The notes beneath the pieces are model-generated. The model was not told where the DNA came from. It saw only the letters and a list, made by a program, of their open reading frames with translations, and ran no database searches. A program made the position numbers and the translations under genes. Shown here piece by piece: positions 41,524 through 52,390 of a stretch of 64,000 nt of DNA. Each line of letters opens with the position of its first letter. Positions within the stretch are counted from its first letter, which is position 1. Source of the stretch: Bradyrhizobium sp. 138 (GTDB taxonomy: Bacteria; Pseudomonadota; Alphaproteobacteria; Rhizobiales; Xanthobacteraceae); NCBI RefSeq assembly GCF_023074075.1, contig NZ_JADPKT010000022.1:372001-436000 (forward strand). Direction: 5' to 3'.

Positions 41524-42549
41524 ATGCGCGTGGCGGCAGGACTGATTTTGGCAAGCGCGATATCTCTGGCCATGACCGGCGCTGCATGGTCGCAGACCCC
41601 GGCCGCAAAGCCCGCAGCTGCGACGCAAGCTGCGCCGGCGGCAACGCCGGCTGCGGCAGCACCCGCTGCGGCTCCGGCCGCCGCCCCCGCAGCAGCCACC
41701 GCGCCCGCGGGCTTCGTCAATCCGCCCCCGCCCAAGCAGGCGGCGCAGCCGGCGCGCGCCGCTTGCAACACGCCGGGCGCGCTCGGTGTCGCCCGCACCG
41801 TCGAGATCGACACCACGGGCGGCCCCGGCTTCGGCTTCGAGCATTTCAAGGACCTCGACTTCCTGCGCGACAAGGAGGTGGTGCTGACCTTCGACGACGG
41901 CCCCTGGCCCAAGAACACGCCCGCGGTGCTGAAGGCGCTCGCCGACGAATGCACCACCGGCATCTTCTTCTCCATCGGCAAGCACGCGACCTATGAGCCG
42001 GAGATCCTGAAGCAGGTCTATGCGGCCGGCCACACTGTGGGCAGCCACACCTGGTCGCACGCCAATCTCAACAACAAGAAGCTCACCGAAGCGCAGCGCA
42101 AGGAAGAGATCGAGAAGGGCCTGTCCGCGGTGAAGTGGGCGCTCGGCGGCATCTCGCCCTCGCCGTTCTTCCGCTTCCCGGCGCTCCAGCATCCGCCGGA
42201 GATGGTCACCTATCTCGGCAACCGCAACATGGCGATCTTCTCCTGCGACATCGACTCCTTCGACTTCAAGGCCTCGAAACCCGAGAAGGTGGTCGAGACC
42301 GTGATGAAGAAGCTCGACACCAAGGGCAAGGGCATCGTCCTGATGCACGACTTCCAGAATCACACCGCGGAAGCCCTGCCCGAGCTGCTCAAGCGCCTGA
42401 AGGCGGGCGGTTACAAGGTGGTGGCGATGCGCGCCAAATTCCCGGCATCGTCGCTGCCCGAATTCGACCAGGAGCTGCTCAAGGACGCCAAGCTGCCGAC
42501 CGTGAGCCAGCGCCCGGTCAACTCGGTGGTGACGACAGTTTCCGAATAG
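41524..42549 (+). CDS. Polysaccharide deacetylase (NodB homology domain)
   Basis: A 341-aa exported enzyme. A signal peptide (AGLILASAISLAMTGAAWSQ) is followed by an Ala/Pro-rich segment (about 23-75) and a CE4 domain. That domain has VVLTFDDGPWPKNTPAVL (catalytic Asp-Asp), VGSHTWSHANL (metal histidines), SPFFRFPALQHP and KGIVLMHDFQNH (catalytic His). It should remove acetyl groups from peptidoglycan or other beta-linked sugars. It is not nodB, because no nod genes are nearby and the chain has an export signal. ATG 41524 is chosen because upstream reading overlaps the peroxidase. Confidence 0.93.
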   Translation: MRVAAGLILASAISLAMTGAAWSQTPAAKPAAATQAAPAATPAAAAPAAAPAAAPAAATAPAGFVNPPPPKQAAQPARAACNTPGALGVARTVEIDTTGGPGFGFEHFKDLDFLRDKEVVLTFDDGPWPKNTPAVLKALADECTTGIFFSIGKHATYEPEILKQVYAAGHTVGSHTWSHANLNNKKLTEAQRKEEIEKGLSAVKWALGGISPSPFFRFPALQHPPEMVTYLGNRNMAIFSCDIDSFDFKASKPEKVVETVMKKLDTKGKGIVLMHDFQNHTAEALPELLKRLKAGGYKVVAMRAKFPASSLPEFDQELLKDAKLPTVSQRPVNSVVTTVSE

Positions 42550-42556
42550 ACGGCCA

Positions 42557-43108
42557 TTGTCTTTCCGGATCGAAGGCTACGTCATCGTCTCAGCGGACGG
42601 CATGCTTGCCGACGCCGGACATGTCATGCCCGACAGCCTGAAGTTCGAGGGCGACAAGCTGTTCTTCGAGCAGGCACTCGATCGCGCCACGCTGATCGTG
42701 CACGGCCGCAACTCGCATGAGCAGCAGCCGAACTCGCCGAAGCGCAAGCGGCTGATCCTGACTCGCAAGATCAAGGCGCTCACCGTCGATCCGGAGATGC
42801 CGAACGCGACTCTGTGGAATCCGGAACACGCGAGCTTCGAGGAGGCCTGCGCCTTTGCGAATGTCGCCTCAGGCATGGTCGCCATCATCGGCGGCCCCGC
42901 CGTGTTCGACCTGTTCATGGACCGTTACGACACGTTCTGGCTGTCGGAAGCCCCGCAGGTGCGCCTGCCCGGCGGCGAAGGCTGTTTCGTCGGCGTGCCC
43001 CAGCGGACGCCGCACGAGGTGCTGACGTCCCACGGGATGCAGCCGGGCGCGCCCTATCTGCTCGATGCGGCGCATGACGTCACCGTCACGCCGTGGCGTA
43101 GGGCGTAG
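42557..43108 (+). CDS. Dihydrofolate-reductase-fold protein
   Basis: A 183-aa protein starting at TTG 42557, seven bases after the deacetylase stop. GYVIVSADGMLADAGHVMPD matches the start of the DHFR / RibD C-terminal fold, and LIVHGRNSHEQQPNSPKRKR and GMVAIIGGPAVFDLFMDRYD are the NADPH-binding and helix segments. It is longer and more divergent than folate reductases, so reduction of another pteridine-like or unrelated compound is possible. Likely co-transcribed with the deacetylase by spacing. Confidence 0.75.
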   Translation: MSFRIEGYVIVSADGMLADAGHVMPDSLKFEGDKLFFEQALDRATLIVHGRNSHEQQPNSPKRKRLILTRKIKALTVDPEMPNATLWNPEHASFEEACAFANVASGMVAIIGGPAVFDLFMDRYDTFWLSEAPQVRLPGGEGCFVGVPQRTPHEVLTSHGMQPGAPYLLDAAHDVTVTPWRRA

Positions 43109-43111
43109 GCG

Positions 43112-43564
43112 CTATACGTCCCCGTAAGCCGCTTCGGCCGGGCGCGTGGTGCGGCCGTAGCCCATGATCATGAACAATGCGCCTATGATCGACAGGTTCT
43201 TGAGCGCGTCGACCACCATCTTCGCATTGTCGGGCGGCGCCTGGTTCCAGAAGTCATCGAACAGCACCGTAGCAACGGCAACGTAGATGATCAGCAACAT
43301 CGCGAAGAACCGCGCGCCGAAATTCAGCGCGATCATCAGGCCTGCGATGATCTCGAGCCCTCCGACCGCAATCGCCAGCAGTTGCGGCGTGGTCATGGCG
43401 GTCGCCGTCTCGACCTGCTTGGCGTAGGGCGCGACGATTTCCGGCACCACGACCTTGGTGGCGATGAAGTCGGCCGTCGCCTGGATGGCAAAAAGCTTGG
43501 TCGCGCCCGTGTAGATGAACAGCACGGCGAACAGGATCCGCCCGAAAGTCACGAACGCTGGCAT
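43112..43564 (-). CDS. DoxX family membrane protein
   Basis: A 150-aa protein with four hydrophobic helices (about residues 5-22, 60-82, 85-105 and 128-143, for example LFAVLFIYTGATKLF and VGGLEIIAGLMIALNFG). This is the DoxX/YphA plan of small quinone-linked or redox-related inner-membrane proteins. It is convergent with the DHFR-fold gene, with 3 bp between stops. Function unknown. Confidence 0.85.
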   Translation of the reverse strand: MPAFVTFGRILFAVLFIYTGATKLFAIQATADFIATKVVVPEIVAPYAKQVETATAMTTPQLLAIAVGGLEIIAGLMIALNFGARFFAMLLIIYVAVATVLFDDFWNQAPPDNAKMVVDALKNLSIIGALFMIMGYGRTTRPAEAAYGDV

Positions 43565-43689
43565 GATCGGCCTCTTGGCAAGCTCAAAGCGCGGGGATGC
43601 TCGGCAGGATTATGAAGAGTCGTGCGCCGGTTTACAAACGGGGAAATGGAGAACTGTTTTGAAAAGATTGAGACCGTGCGGATCGGGAA

Positions 43690-44088
43690 GTGCGCCCCCT
43701 CGCCCCGTTCTTACGGGGCCGCGACGAGCTTCGCTCGCGCTGAGAGGGTTGGGGTGAGGGGCTGCTTCCCCAATCAAGGTGAGAGTTGGACTCGCGGAGA
43801 GTCCCCCTCACCCGGAATTTGCTTTCGCAAATTCCGGCCTCTCCCCGCACGCGGCATGGCTATCGCACATGACTTGTGGCGACAGCCTGCGCGCACGCCT
43901 CGTCCTTCGAGACGGCGCTTACGCGCCTCCTCAGGATGAGGCTAATCGGCAACAGTGCCCGTTGAAACTGACGCCGCACACTCCGTCCTCATCCTGAGGA
44001 GCCCGCCTAAGCGGGCGTCTCGAAGGATGGGCCGCAGGGAAGAGCTCTCAAATGCGATAGCCCTGCCGCACGCGGGGAGAGGCGAAGA
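43690..44088. repeat. Nested palindromic intergenic repeat block
   Basis: Inner arms lie at about 43902-43941 (gtccttcgagacggcgctt, cctcctcaggatgagg) and 43985-44029 (cctcatcctgaggagc, gcgtctcgaaggatgg). Outer arms lie at about 43839-43867 (cctctccccgcacgcggcat, ggctatcgca) and 44051-44081 (tgcgatagcc, gccgcacgcggggagagg). Further left, ccccgttcttacggggc and ccctcacccggaatttgc are additional short palindromes. No coding function is seen. It fills the gap between DoxX and the malic enzyme gene. Confidence 0.8.
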
Positions 44089-44105
44089 CGCGCAGCAGCT
44101 CGCCC

Positions 44106-46415
44106 CTACGTAAACATCGTCGGCTGCTGCCGCGCCGCACGCTCCTGCGCTTCCACCACGGCAACCGCCGTCATGTTGAGAATGCCGCGCGCGGTGACCG
44201 ACGGGGTGAGGATATGCGCCGGGCGCGCCGGGCCGACCAGGATCGGGCCGACGGGAAGCGCGTCTGCCAGCGACTTGATCATCTGATAGGCGACGTTGGC
44301 GGTGTCCAGCGTCGGCATGATCAGGATGTTGGCCTCGCCCTCCAGCTGGGAGTGCGGCAGCACCAATTTTCGCGCAGCAGCGGAGAGCGCGGTGTCGCCC
44401 TGCATCTCGCCGTCGGCCTCGATCTCCGGATGCTTGTCCTTCAACAACTGCGTCGCCCGCCGCATCTTGCGCGAGGAGTCGGTGTCGTAGCTGCCGAAAT
44501 CCGAGTGCGAGACGAAGGCGATCTTCGGCTTGATGTTGAAGCGCTGGACGTGGACCGCGGCGAGCGATGCGATCTCGGCCAGCTCTTCCGCGCTGGGATT
44601 GGGCCGCACCTGCGTATCGGCGATGAAGAAGGCGCCCTTGCTGGTGATCAGCAGCGCCAGCGCCGCGTAGTCGCTGATTCCAGCCGAGAAGCCGACGATC
44701 TCGCGCACATGGCGCAGATGGCTCATGTAGCGGCCCTCGACGCCGCAAAGCATCGCGTCCGCCTCGCCGCGCGTGACCGCGAGCGCGGCGATCACCGTGT
44801 TGTTGGTGCGCACCACAGTGCGCGCCGCATCCGGTGTCACGCCGCGGCGGCCGGCGACCTCGACATAGGACTGCACGTAGGAGCGGTAGCGCGGATCGTC
44901 CTCGGGATTGATGAGGTCGAAATCCTTGCCCGCCTTGATCGACAGGCCGAAGCGCTGGATGCGCGCCTCGACCACCGAGGGACGGCCGACGAGAATGGGG
45001 CGCGCCAGCTTTTCCTCCAGCACCACCTGCGTGGCGCGCAGCACGCGCTCGTCCTCGCCTTCGGCGTAGATCACGCGCACCGGCTGGGTCTTGGCCTTGG
45101 CGAACATCGGCTTCATGACGAGGCCGGAGCGGAAGGCGAAGCGCATGAGCAGCGCCGTGTATTCGTCGAAATTGGTGATGGGACGCGTCGCGACGCCCGA
45201 CTCCATCGCAGCCTTCGCAACCGCCGGCGCCACGCGCAGGATCAGCCGCGGATCGAACGGGCTCGGAATGAGCGAGCCCGGACCGAAGCCACCCGCCTCG
45301 TTGGTTTCGACTCCCAGCGCCACCGCATCCGACGGCGCCTCGCGCGCGAGCTGGGCGATGGCCTCGACGGCGGCGTGCTTCATCTCCTCGTTGATGGCGC
45401 TGGCGCCGACGTCGAGCGCACCGCGGAAGATGAAGGGAAAGCACAGGACGTTGTTGACCTGGTTCGGATAGTCGGAGCGCCCGGTGCAGATCATGGCATC
45501 GGGGCGCACCTTGCGCGCCTCCTCCGGCATGATCTCCGGCACCGGATTGGCGAGCGCCATGATCAAGGGCTTGTCGCCCATCGCCTTGGCCATCTCCGGC
45601 TTGAGCACGCCAGGTGCCGAGAGGCCGATGAAGATGTCGGCGCCGCCGATGACGTCGCCGAGCGTGCGCTTGTCGGTCTTCTGCGCGTAGACCGCCTTCC
45701 AGCGGTCCATCGTGGTGTTGCGCCCCTCGTGCACGAGACCATCGATGTCGCAGACCCAGATGTTCTTGCGCTGCGCGCCCATCGACACCAGGAGATTAAG
45801 CGTCGCGATCGCGGCGGCCCCTGCCCCCGAGGCCACGATCTTGACGTCGGACAGCTTCTTGCCGTTCAGCCTGAGACCATTGGTGATGGCGGCGGCAACG
45901 ATGATGGCGGTGCCGTGCTGATCGTCATGAAAGACCGGGATCTTCATGCGCTCCTTCAGCTGCGTCTCGATCTCGAAGCACTCCGGTCCGCGGATGTCCT
46001 CGAGATTGATGCCGCCGAAGGTCGGCTCGAGCGCGGCCACGGTCTCGACCACGCGGTCGATGGTGTCGGCGGCGATCTCGATGTCGAACACGTCGATGCC
46101 GGCGAATTTCTTGAACAGGACGGCCTTGCCCTCCATCACCGGCTTGGAGGCCAGCGGGCCGATATTGCCGAGGCCGAGCACGGCGGTCCCGTTGGAGACC
46201 ACGGCAACCAGATTGGCGCGGGTGGTGAGCGTGGCGGCCTCGGCCGGGTTCTTGGCGATCTCGGTGCAGGCCGCGGCGACGCCCGGCGAATAGGCCAGCG
46301 CGAGGTCGCGCTGGTTGGCAAGCGGCTTGCTTGCCTGGATCTCGAGCTTACCGGGGCGCGGCAGACGGTGATAGGCGAGCGCCGCCTGGTGGAGATCATC
46401 AGAATAAGACGACAT
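44106..46415 (-). CDS. maeB: NADP-dependent malic enzyme fused to phosphotransacetylase-like domain
   Basis: A 769-aa enzyme that decarboxylates malate to pyruvate. The N-terminal part (about 1-420) has [34 protein letters not shown], the metal and substrate residues in [12 protein letters not shown] and the dinucleotide loop [14 protein letters not shown]. The C-terminal 330 residues ([16 protein letters not shown] onward, then [16 protein letters not shown] and [18 protein letters not shown]) are phosphate-acetyltransferase-like and in this family are regulatory (acetyl-CoA sensing) rather than catalytic. In rhizobia this enzyme class is called Tme. It is a single gene. Confidence 0.95.
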   Translation of the reverse strand: MSSYSDDLHQAALAYHRLPRPGKLEIQASKPLANQRDLALAYSPGVAAACTEIAKNPAEAATLTTRANLVAVVSNGTAVLGLGNIGPLASKPVMEGKAVLFKKFAGIDVFDIEIAADTIDRVVETVAALEPTFGGINLEDIRGPECFEIETQLKERMKIPVFHDDQHGTAIIVAAAITNGLRLNGKKLSDVKIVASGAGAAAIATLNLLVSMGAQRKNIWVCDIDGLVHEGRNTTMDRWKAVYAQKTDKRTLGDVIGGADIFIGLSAPGVLKPEMAKAMGDKPLIMALANPVPEIMPEEARKVRPDAMICTGRSDYPNQVNNVLCFPFIFRGALDVGASAINEEMKHAAVEAIAQLAREAPSDAVALGVETNEAGGFGPGSLIPSPFDPRLILRVAPAVAKAAMESGVATRPITNFDEYTALLMRFAFRSGLVMKPMFAKAKTQPVRVIYAEGEDERVLRATQVVLEEKLARPILVGRPSVVEARIQRFGLSIKAGKDFDLINPEDDPRYRSYVQSYVEVAGRRGVTPDAARTVVRTNNTVIAALAVTRGEADAMLCGVEGRYMSHLRHVREIVGFSAGISDYAALALLITSKGAFFIADTQVRPNPSAEELAEIASLAAVHVQRFNIKPKIAFVSHSDFGSYDTDSSRKMRRATQLLKDKHPEIEADGEMQGDTALSAAARKLVLPHSQLEGEANILIMPTLDTANVAYQMIKSLADALPVGPILVGPARPAHILTPSVTARGILNMTAVAVVEAQERAARQQPTMFT

Positions 46416-46664
46416 GCGGTGTCTCGCCTCGCGTTACCGGCCTCAAAATGCACGATCCGAAAGCGGCTGTCCAAGCCGACCGAATTTCCGGGTCATGGAA
46501 ACGGGATGAAGCACGCCGGGCGCCCCGGTGGCAACATCCGATTGCGCGCCCATCAACAGGGCGCGCGGTCAAATATTTGAAAACCATAGCTTTCTCTGGA
46601 CCGCATGACGTTTCCCGAATATGGCAGGTTGCGCGGCGCAAAACGAGCAACTGGAGCAAACGAA

Positions 46665-48632
46665 ATGAAGCGAATCCTGATCGGCCTGGTCGCACTCGTC
46701 GTGCTCGGCGCGGGCGGATGGTTCGGCTTCAACCTCTACCTTCAGCATCGCGCCACCGCCGAGGTCGAGGCCGCGTTCGAACGGATCCGTTCGAATGGGG
46801 GCAAGGCGAGCCATGGCAAGATCGGGTTCGAGCTCGCGACCCGGACGCTGACGATCGAGGATATCGCGGTCGAGCCCGCCCAGCCGCAGCTCACCAAAGT
46901 CAAGGTCGCAAAGGTCACGGCCGTCGGCGTTAGCCAGCCAGACGAGGCCCACTTTTCGGCCGACAGCATTGAAGCGTCAGGGGTCGAGGTCGCCTTCACA
47001 TCCACCGAGCGGGCGAAGCTGAAGGCGAACTACAAGATCCCACAGATCAGCGCGCGCGACTTTTCCGGCCCGACCCGTGCAGACGGTCCGCCGCTGTCCG
47101 GCTCGATCATCGACATGTATCGTTTCATGCTGGCGCAATACGCGACCGTCTCGGCGTCCTCGATCGCGGTGCCGACCCTCGCGGTCAGCGTCGATGCGGG
47201 CGCCGGCAATGCCGGCAGCGGTGATTATGTCTATTCGGGTCTGTCGGTCCAGAACCTCAAGGGCGGCCAGATCGAGACGGCGAAGACGGACCGCGTCAGC
47301 TTTACGCTCGACCTGGCCCAGCCGGGCAAGTCCGCGAAGATGACCGGCGAGATGTCAGGTCTGGCCATCTACGATTTCGACGCGACTGCTGTGAAGGCTG
47401 CGCTCGATCAGCAAGGATCGAGCGACGACAATTTCCGCAGGATCTATCGACGCATCTCGGCCAATTCATACGTGGTCACGATGGCACCTGGCGCGCGCGT
47501 GCAGATCGACGGCATCAGCTTCGACGACATTGCGATCCGGCCTTCGAAATTCCGCCCGGCCGAGATCATCGCGCTGGTGCCGGCTGACGGCTCGATCCCG
47601 ACGCCGGCGCAGTCGCGCGACATGATCGCGAAGGTGGCCGATTTCTTCGAAGGCTTTCAGATCGGCAAGGCGGAAATCGGCAAGCAAACGGTCGAGACGC
47701 CGCAAGGGACGGGGCGGCTCAACGCGGTCAAATATGATCAGGACAAGATCGCGCTGGAAGGCCTCGACATGCCGCTGCCGCAGGGCCAGCTCAAGATGGA
47801 GCGCTTCACGCTGAAGGCCTTCCGCGTGGCAAATCTGATGCGCTGGGCGGCGAGCCTCCAAACGTCCGGGCAGCCGCCCTCGCCCGATCAGATGCTGGGC
47901 CTGTTCCGCGTGCTCGAAGGCGCCGAGGTCAAGGGCGTGGTGGCACCCCACAAGAACTCGCGCCAGCTCATCACCATCGACACGCTCAGCCTGGACTGGG
48001 GTCAGTTGGTCGGATCGATCCCGAGCAAGGCCAATCTGGTGGTGAAGATGGTCACGCCCACCGATCCCGCCAACCCGGCGCTGCGGCCGCTGATCATGGC
48101 GGGCGTCGACAAGCTCGCGATCAACCTCGATCTCGGCGCCGCCTGGACCGAGTCATCAGGCGCGTTCGCGCTCGCGCCCGCCACGATCGACCTCGGCAAT
48201 CTCGCCAGGGCGCAGGCCCGCCTCGCACTCGCCAACGTTCCGCGCGGGGTATTCACGACCGATCCGGTGCAGGCTATTAGCGATGCCGAAAAGATCGAGA
48301 CCGGCGCAATCGAGCTCTCGTTGCGGGACAGCGGCGCCGTCGATCTCGTCGTGGCACAGTTCTCGCGCATCCAGAACGTCAGCCGCGATGCCGCCCGCCG
48401 TGCCATCGTCGAGATGATCCGCGCGCAGGGCGAGAAGCTCGCGGCGTCCAATCTCGATGTTCGGGCTGCGGCGGACGCGCTCGCCGACTTCGTCTCGACG
48501 TCAGGACAGACGCTGGCCATCAAGCTGACCCCGCTCGGCAGGCTGCCGGTGCTTCAGCTCATGGATGTCCTCAACAACGAGCCGATCATCGCGCTGGCGC
48601 AGTTCCGGATCGAGGCGTCGACGGGGCTGTAG
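46665..48632 (+). CDS. Large protein with N-terminal membrane anchor, unknown function
   Basis: A 655-aa protein. ATG 46665 gives one N-terminal hydrophobic helix (ILIGLVALVVLGAGGWFGF) that acts as signal or anchor, followed by about 600 residues of beta-rich sequence without further helices. Repeated features such as FEGFQIGKAEIGKQTVETP and LPQGQLKMERFTLKAF suggest a long groove of AsmA/DUF945-like character. Such proteins often bridge the periplasm. No firm family is recognised, and the adjacent maeB and repeat elements give no context. Confidence 0.8.
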   Translation: MKRILIGLVALVVLGAGGWFGFNLYLQHRATAEVEAAFERIRSNGGKASHGKIGFELATRTLTIEDIAVEPAQPQLTKVKVAKVTAVGVSQPDEAHFSADSIEASGVEVAFTSTERAKLKANYKIPQISARDFSGPTRADGPPLSGSIIDMYRFMLAQYATVSASSIAVPTLAVSVDAGAGNAGSGDYVYSGLSVQNLKGGQIETAKTDRVSFTLDLAQPGKSAKMTGEMSGLAIYDFDATAVKAALDQQGSSDDNFRRIYRRISANSYVVTMAPGARVQIDGISFDDIAIRPSKFRPAEIIALVPADGSIPTPAQSRDMIAKVADFFEGFQIGKAEIGKQTVETPQGTGRLNAVKYDQDKIALEGLDMPLPQGQLKMERFTLKAFRVANLMRWAASLQTSGQPPSPDQMLGLFRVLEGAEVKGVVAPHKNSRQLITIDTLSLDWGQLVGSIPSKANLVVKMVTPTDPANPALRPLIMAGVDKLAINLDLGAAWTESSGAFALAPATIDLGNLARAQARLALANVPRGVFTTDPVQAISDAEKIETGAIELSLRDSGAVDLVVAQFSRIQNVSRDAARRAIVEMIRAQGEKLAASNLDVRAAADALADFVSTSGQTLAIKLTPLGRLPVLQLMDVLNNEPIIALAQFRIEASTGL

Positions 48633-48679
48633 GGGCATCGAGCGAAAGTGGTGGCAGCTGGCCTGCCGAAATCCCTCCC

Positions 48680-48766
48680 CGTCATTGCGAGGAGCCCTTG
48701 CGACGAAGCAATCCAGGCTGCCTATGCGGAGGCGGTCTGGATTGCTTCGCTACGCTCGCAATGACG
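48680..48766. repeat. Palindromic intergenic repeat, CGTCATTGCGAGGAGC family (copy 1)
   Basis: cgtcattgcgaggagc and gacgaagcaatccag on the left pair with ctggattgcttcg and ctcgcaatgacg on the right, forming two stacked stems. A longer copy lies at 60458-60574. Confidence 0.85.
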
Positions 48767-48795
48767 GTATGGAAAGAGCGGAAGCCACATCGGAT

Positions 48796-48884
48796 GTAGT
48801 GTGGGCAAAGCGAAGCGTGCCCACCATCTCTCGCGATCATACGGAGATCGTGGGCACGGCGCTATGCGCCTTTGCCCACCCTAC
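48796..48884. repeat. Palindromic intergenic repeat, GTAGGGTGGGCAAAG family (copy 3)
   Basis: The ends gtagtgtgggcaaagcg and gcctttgcccaccctac are inverse complements with one mismatch, with inner gcgtgcccacc and gtgggcacggc arms. It lies 29 bp after the previous repeat, close to the 3' end of aspS. Confidence 0.85.
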
Positions 48885-48923
48885 GGGACCGAGTCCGAGG
48901 CACGCGTACGAAACCGCCGCCCC

Positions 48924-50696
48924 TCACTTCTGCGGCAGGTTGACCCGCACATGCAGCTCGCGAAGCTGCTTCGTGGTGGCGTCCGAGGGCGCGCCCATCA
49001 AGAGGTCCATGGCCTGCTGGTTCATCGGGAATAGCGAAATCTCGCGCAGATTGTTGGTGCCGCACAACAGCATCACGATGCGGTCGACGCCGGCGGCCAT
49101 GCCGCCATGCGGCGGCGCGCCGTACTGGAAGGCACGGTACATGCCGCCGAAGCGGTCGACCACTTCCTGCTCGCCGTAGCCCGCGATCTCGAACGCCTTC
49201 ACCATCGCTTCCGGCACGTGGTTGCGAATGCCGCCCGAGGCGATCTCGTAGCCGTTGCAGGTGATGTCGTACTGGAACGCCTTGATGGTCAGCGGATCCT
49301 GGCCCTTCAGCGCCTCGAGGCCGCCCTGCGGCATCGAGAAAGGGTTGTGCGAGAAATCGACTTTCTTGTCTTCCTCGTTGTACTCGTACATCGGGAAGTC
49401 GACGATCCAGGCGAGCTCGAACCGCTCCTTGTCGGTGAGGTTCAGCTCCTCGCCGACCTTGTTGCGGGCCAGCCCCGAGAACTTCCAGAACTTGTCGGGA
49501 TCGCCGGCGACAAAGAAGGCGGCATCGCCCTCCTTCACACCGATCTGCGCACGGATCGCGGCAGTGCGCTCCGGCCCGATGTTATTCGCAAGGGGACCTG
49601 CGCCCTCGCCGCCCTCGCGCCACATGATGTAGCCAAGACCGGGCTGGCCCTCGCCTTGCGCCCACGAATTCATGCGGTCGCAGAACGCACGGCTGCCGCC
49701 GCCCGGCGCCGGAATCGCCCAGACCTGGTTCTTAGGATCTTCGAGCATGCGCGCGAACACCTTGAACCCGGAGCCGCGGAAGTGCTCGGAGACGTCCTGC
49801 ATCTCGATGGGGTTGCGCAGGTCCGGCTTGTCGCTGCCGTATTTGCGCAAGGCTTCGGCGAACGGAATCCGGCGCCAGCCCTTCGTCACCGGCTTTCCTC
49901 TCGCGAACTCCTCGAACACGCCGGTGATGACCGGCTCCATCGCCGCGAACACGTCGTCCTGCGTGACAAAGCTCATCTCGACGTCGAGCTGGTAGAACTC
50001 GCCGGGCAGACGGTCGGCGCGCGGGTCCTCGTCGCGGAAGCAGGGCGCGATCTGGAAGTAGCGGTCGAAGCCCGACATCATCAGGAGCTGCTTGTACTGC
50101 TGCGGTGCCTGCGGCAGCGCGTAGAACTTGCCGGGATGGATGCGCGAAGGCACCAGGAAGTCGCGCGCGCCTTCCGGCGAGGACGCGGTCAGGATCGGGG
50201 TGTTGAACTCGAAGAAGCCCTGCCCCTCCATCCGCCTGCGCATCGACTTGATGATCTCGACGCGCGTCATGATGTTCTGGTGCAGTTTTTCGCGACGCAG
50301 ATCCAGGAAGCGATATTTGAGCCTGATGTCTTCAGGGTATTCCTGGTCTCCGAACACCGGCAGCGGCAGGTCGCCGGCCGGGCCCAGCACCTCGATCTCG
50401 GTGACGTAGATCTCGATCTTGCCGGTCGGCAGGTCGTCATTGTCGGTGCCCTCGGGGCGGCGGCGGGCCTTGCCGTCCATGCGCACCACGAATTCCGAGC
50501 GCAGCTTTTCAGCCAGCGAGAACGCCGGCGAGTCCGGATCGACCACGCACTGGGTCAGGCCGTAATGGTCGCGCAGGTCGATGAACAGCACGCCGCCATG
50601 GTCGCGAACGCGATGGACCCAGCCTGACAGGCGGACCGTCTCGCCGATGTTGCTCTCGCGGAGCGCGCCGCATGTATGTGACCGGTAGCGATGCAT
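48924..50696 (-). CDS. aspS: Aspartyl-tRNA synthetase
   Basis: A 590-aa class IIb synthetase that charges tRNA-Asp (in many alphaproteobacteria also tRNA-Asn). The N-terminal OB fold begins [20 protein letters not shown], motif 2 lies around [20 protein letters not shown], a bacterial GAD-type insert is in the middle, and motif 3 is [16 protein letters not shown]. The full bacterial length is present. Whether it discriminates tRNA-Asp from tRNA-Asn cannot be judged without checking for gatCAB. It is divergent from selO. Confidence 0.98.
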   Translation of the reverse strand: MHRYRSHTCGALRESNIGETVRLSGWVHRVRDHGGVLFIDLRDHYGLTQCVVDPDSPAFSLAEKLRSEFVVRMDGKARRRPEGTDNDDLPTGKIEIYVTEIEVLGPAGDLPLPVFGDQEYPEDIRLKYRFLDLRREKLHQNIMTRVEIIKSMRRRMEGQGFFEFNTPILTASSPEGARDFLVPSRIHPGKFYALPQAPQQYKQLLMMSGFDRYFQIAPCFRDEDPRADRLPGEFYQLDVEMSFVTQDDVFAAMEPVITGVFEEFARGKPVTKGWRRIPFAEALRKYGSDKPDLRNPIEMQDVSEHFRGSGFKVFARMLEDPKNQVWAIPAPGGGSRAFCDRMNSWAQGEGQPGLGYIMWREGGEGAGPLANNIGPERTAAIRAQIGVKEGDAAFFVAGDPDKFWKFSGLARNKVGEELNLTDKERFELAWIVDFPMYEYNEEDKKVDFSHNPFSMPQGGLEALKGQDPLTIKAFQYDITCNGYEIASGGIRNHVPEAMVKAFEIAGYGEQEVVDRFGGMYRAFQYGAPPHGGMAAGVDRIVMLLCGTNNLREISLFPMNQQAMDLLMGAPSDATTKQLRELHVRVNLPQK

Positions 50697-50892
50697 GGTC
50701 GTCCCAAAATCAATGTCTGAGGAAGCGAATCGAACGGCCTGTCATGGCCGATCCGAGATTGCGGCAGGGTTTACCCGACGAGGCCCAAGGCGGCAACCAA
50801 GGGAACGGCCTGTTTTGGGCCGGAAGCGCCCATTTTTGGCATATCAGAGCCCGAGCCTTTGCCATCAGCCGTTCCAGCCCTATCTTGAGGCC

Positions 50893-52365
50893 ATGACGGT
50901 TCATTTCCCCTTCCAGAACTCCTATTCGGCGCTGCCGGACAGCTTCTTTGCCCGCGTCGCACCGACCCCGGTCGCCGCTCCCCGGCTGATCAAGCTGAAC
51001 CGGCCGCTGGCGGCCCAGCTCGGGCTCGATCCGGACGTGCTGGAGACTGCGGAAGGCGCGGCGATCCTGGCCGGCAAGACGGTTCCCGAGGGCGCCGATC
51101 CCATCGCCATGGCCTATGCCGGCCACCAGTTCGGACAGTTCGTGCCCCAGCTCGGCGACGGCCGCGCCATCCTGCTCGGCGAGGTCATCGACAAGGACGG
51201 CATCCGCCGCGACATCCAGCTCAAGGGATCCGGCCCCACCCCGTTCTCCCGCCGCGGCGACGGCCGGGCTGCGCTCGGTCCGGTCTTGCGCGAGTACATC
51301 GTCAGCGAAGCCATGTACGCGCTGGGCATCCCGACCACGCGCTCGCTTGCCGCCGTCGTCACCGGCGAGCACGTCATCCGCGAGACTGCGCTGCCCGGAG
51401 CCGTGCTGACGCGGATCGCCTCCAGCCATATCCGCGTCGGCACCTTCCAGTTCTTTGCTGTCCGCCGCGACACCGAGGCGATCCGCCGGCTCGCCGACCA
51501 CGTCATTGCCCGTCATTACCCGGAGCTGATGCAGGCCGAGCGGCCCTATCACGCGCTGCTCGCCGGCGTCGTCGCGCGCCAGGCCGAGCTCGTCGCACGC
51601 TGGCTGCTGGTCGGCTTCATCCATGGCGTGATGAACACCGACAACAGCTCCATCTCCGGCGAGACCATCGACTACGGCCCCTGCGCCTTCATGGATGCCT
51701 ACAACCCCGCGCAGGTGTTTTCCTCGATCGACGAGATGGGCCGCTACGCCTATGCCAACCAGCCGCGCATCGCTTTGTGGAATCTGACACGCCTCGCCGA
51801 ATGCCTGCTGCCGCTGTTCTCCGACGAGCAGGAGAAGGCGGTCACTGAGGCCCAGGACATTCTTGGCGCGTTCTCGGACCAGTTCAGCGAGGCCTATCAG
51901 GCGGGCCTGCGCCAGAAGGTCGGCCTGTTCACGATGCGCGACGGCGACGATGCGCTGATCCAGGACCTCCTGGATGCCATGGCCAAGAACCAGGCCGATT
52001 TCACCCTCACCTTCCGCAAGCTTGGCGACGCCGCGGCTGATGAAGGCGCCGACGTGCGCGCCCAGTTCATGGAGCCCGCAGCCTTCGACGAATGGGCCGG
52101 CCGCTGGCGCGCGCGCATCGCGCTGGAGCAGCAGAGCGTCGCCGAACGGCAAGCCGCCATGCACGCCGTCAATCCCATGTTCATCCCGCGCAATCACCGC
52201 GTCGAGGCCGTGATCCAGGCCGCCGTCAACGACGACAATTACGCGCCGTTCGAGGAACTGGTGAAAGTGCTGGCGAAGCCGTACGAAGACCAGCCGGACT
52301 ACGCCGCCTACGCCGATCCGCCACTGCCGGACCAGCGTGTGCTGCAGACGTTCTGCGGGACGTGA
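50893..52365 (+). CDS. selO: SelO (YdiU) family protein adenylyltransferase
   Basis: A 490-aa pseudokinase-fold enzyme that transfers AMP to proteins. [20 protein letters not shown], then [20 protein letters not shown] and TTRSLAAV cover the glycine-rich and lysine region. [20 protein letters not shown] holds the metal-binding Asn and Asp. The chain ends QTFCGT with a cysteine third from the end, the place where animal SelO has selenocysteine. ATG 50893 fits the family start; the frame is open earlier but reads through the gap after aspS. Confidence 0.93.
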   Translation: MTVHFPFQNSYSALPDSFFARVAPTPVAAPRLIKLNRPLAAQLGLDPDVLETAEGAAILAGKTVPEGADPIAMAYAGHQFGQFVPQLGDGRAILLGEVIDKDGIRRDIQLKGSGPTPFSRRGDGRAALGPVLREYIVSEAMYALGIPTTRSLAAVVTGEHVIRETALPGAVLTRIASSHIRVGTFQFFAVRRDTEAIRRLADHVIARHYPELMQAERPYHALLAGVVARQAELVARWLLVGFIHGVMNTDNSSISGETIDYGPCAFMDAYNPAQVFSSIDEMGRYAYANQPRIALWNLTRLAECLLPLFSDEQEKAVTEAQDILGAFSDQFSEAYQAGLRQKVGLFTMRDGDDALIQDLLDAMAKNQADFTLTFRKLGDAAADEGADVRAQFMEPAAFDEWAGRWRARIALEQQSVAERQAAMHAVNPMFIPRNHRVEAVIQAAVNDDNYAPFEELVKVLAKPYEDQPDYAAYADPPLPDQRVLQTFCGT

Positions 52366-52390
52366 GGCAAGCTTCGAAGGGGCCGCTCAA

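Noticed and set aside
41524..42549. Assignment of the polysaccharide deacetylase as nodB
   Set aside because: No other nodulation genes are near and it has a signal peptide and Ala/Pro linker, unlike NodB.
44214..46580. 788-aa open frame antisense to the malic enzyme
   Set aside because: Long only because of high GC at third positions; the malic enzyme on the other strand has all its motifs.
49107..50627. 506-aa open frame antisense to aspS
   Set aside because: Frame shadow; aspS is complete and conserved on the opposite strand.
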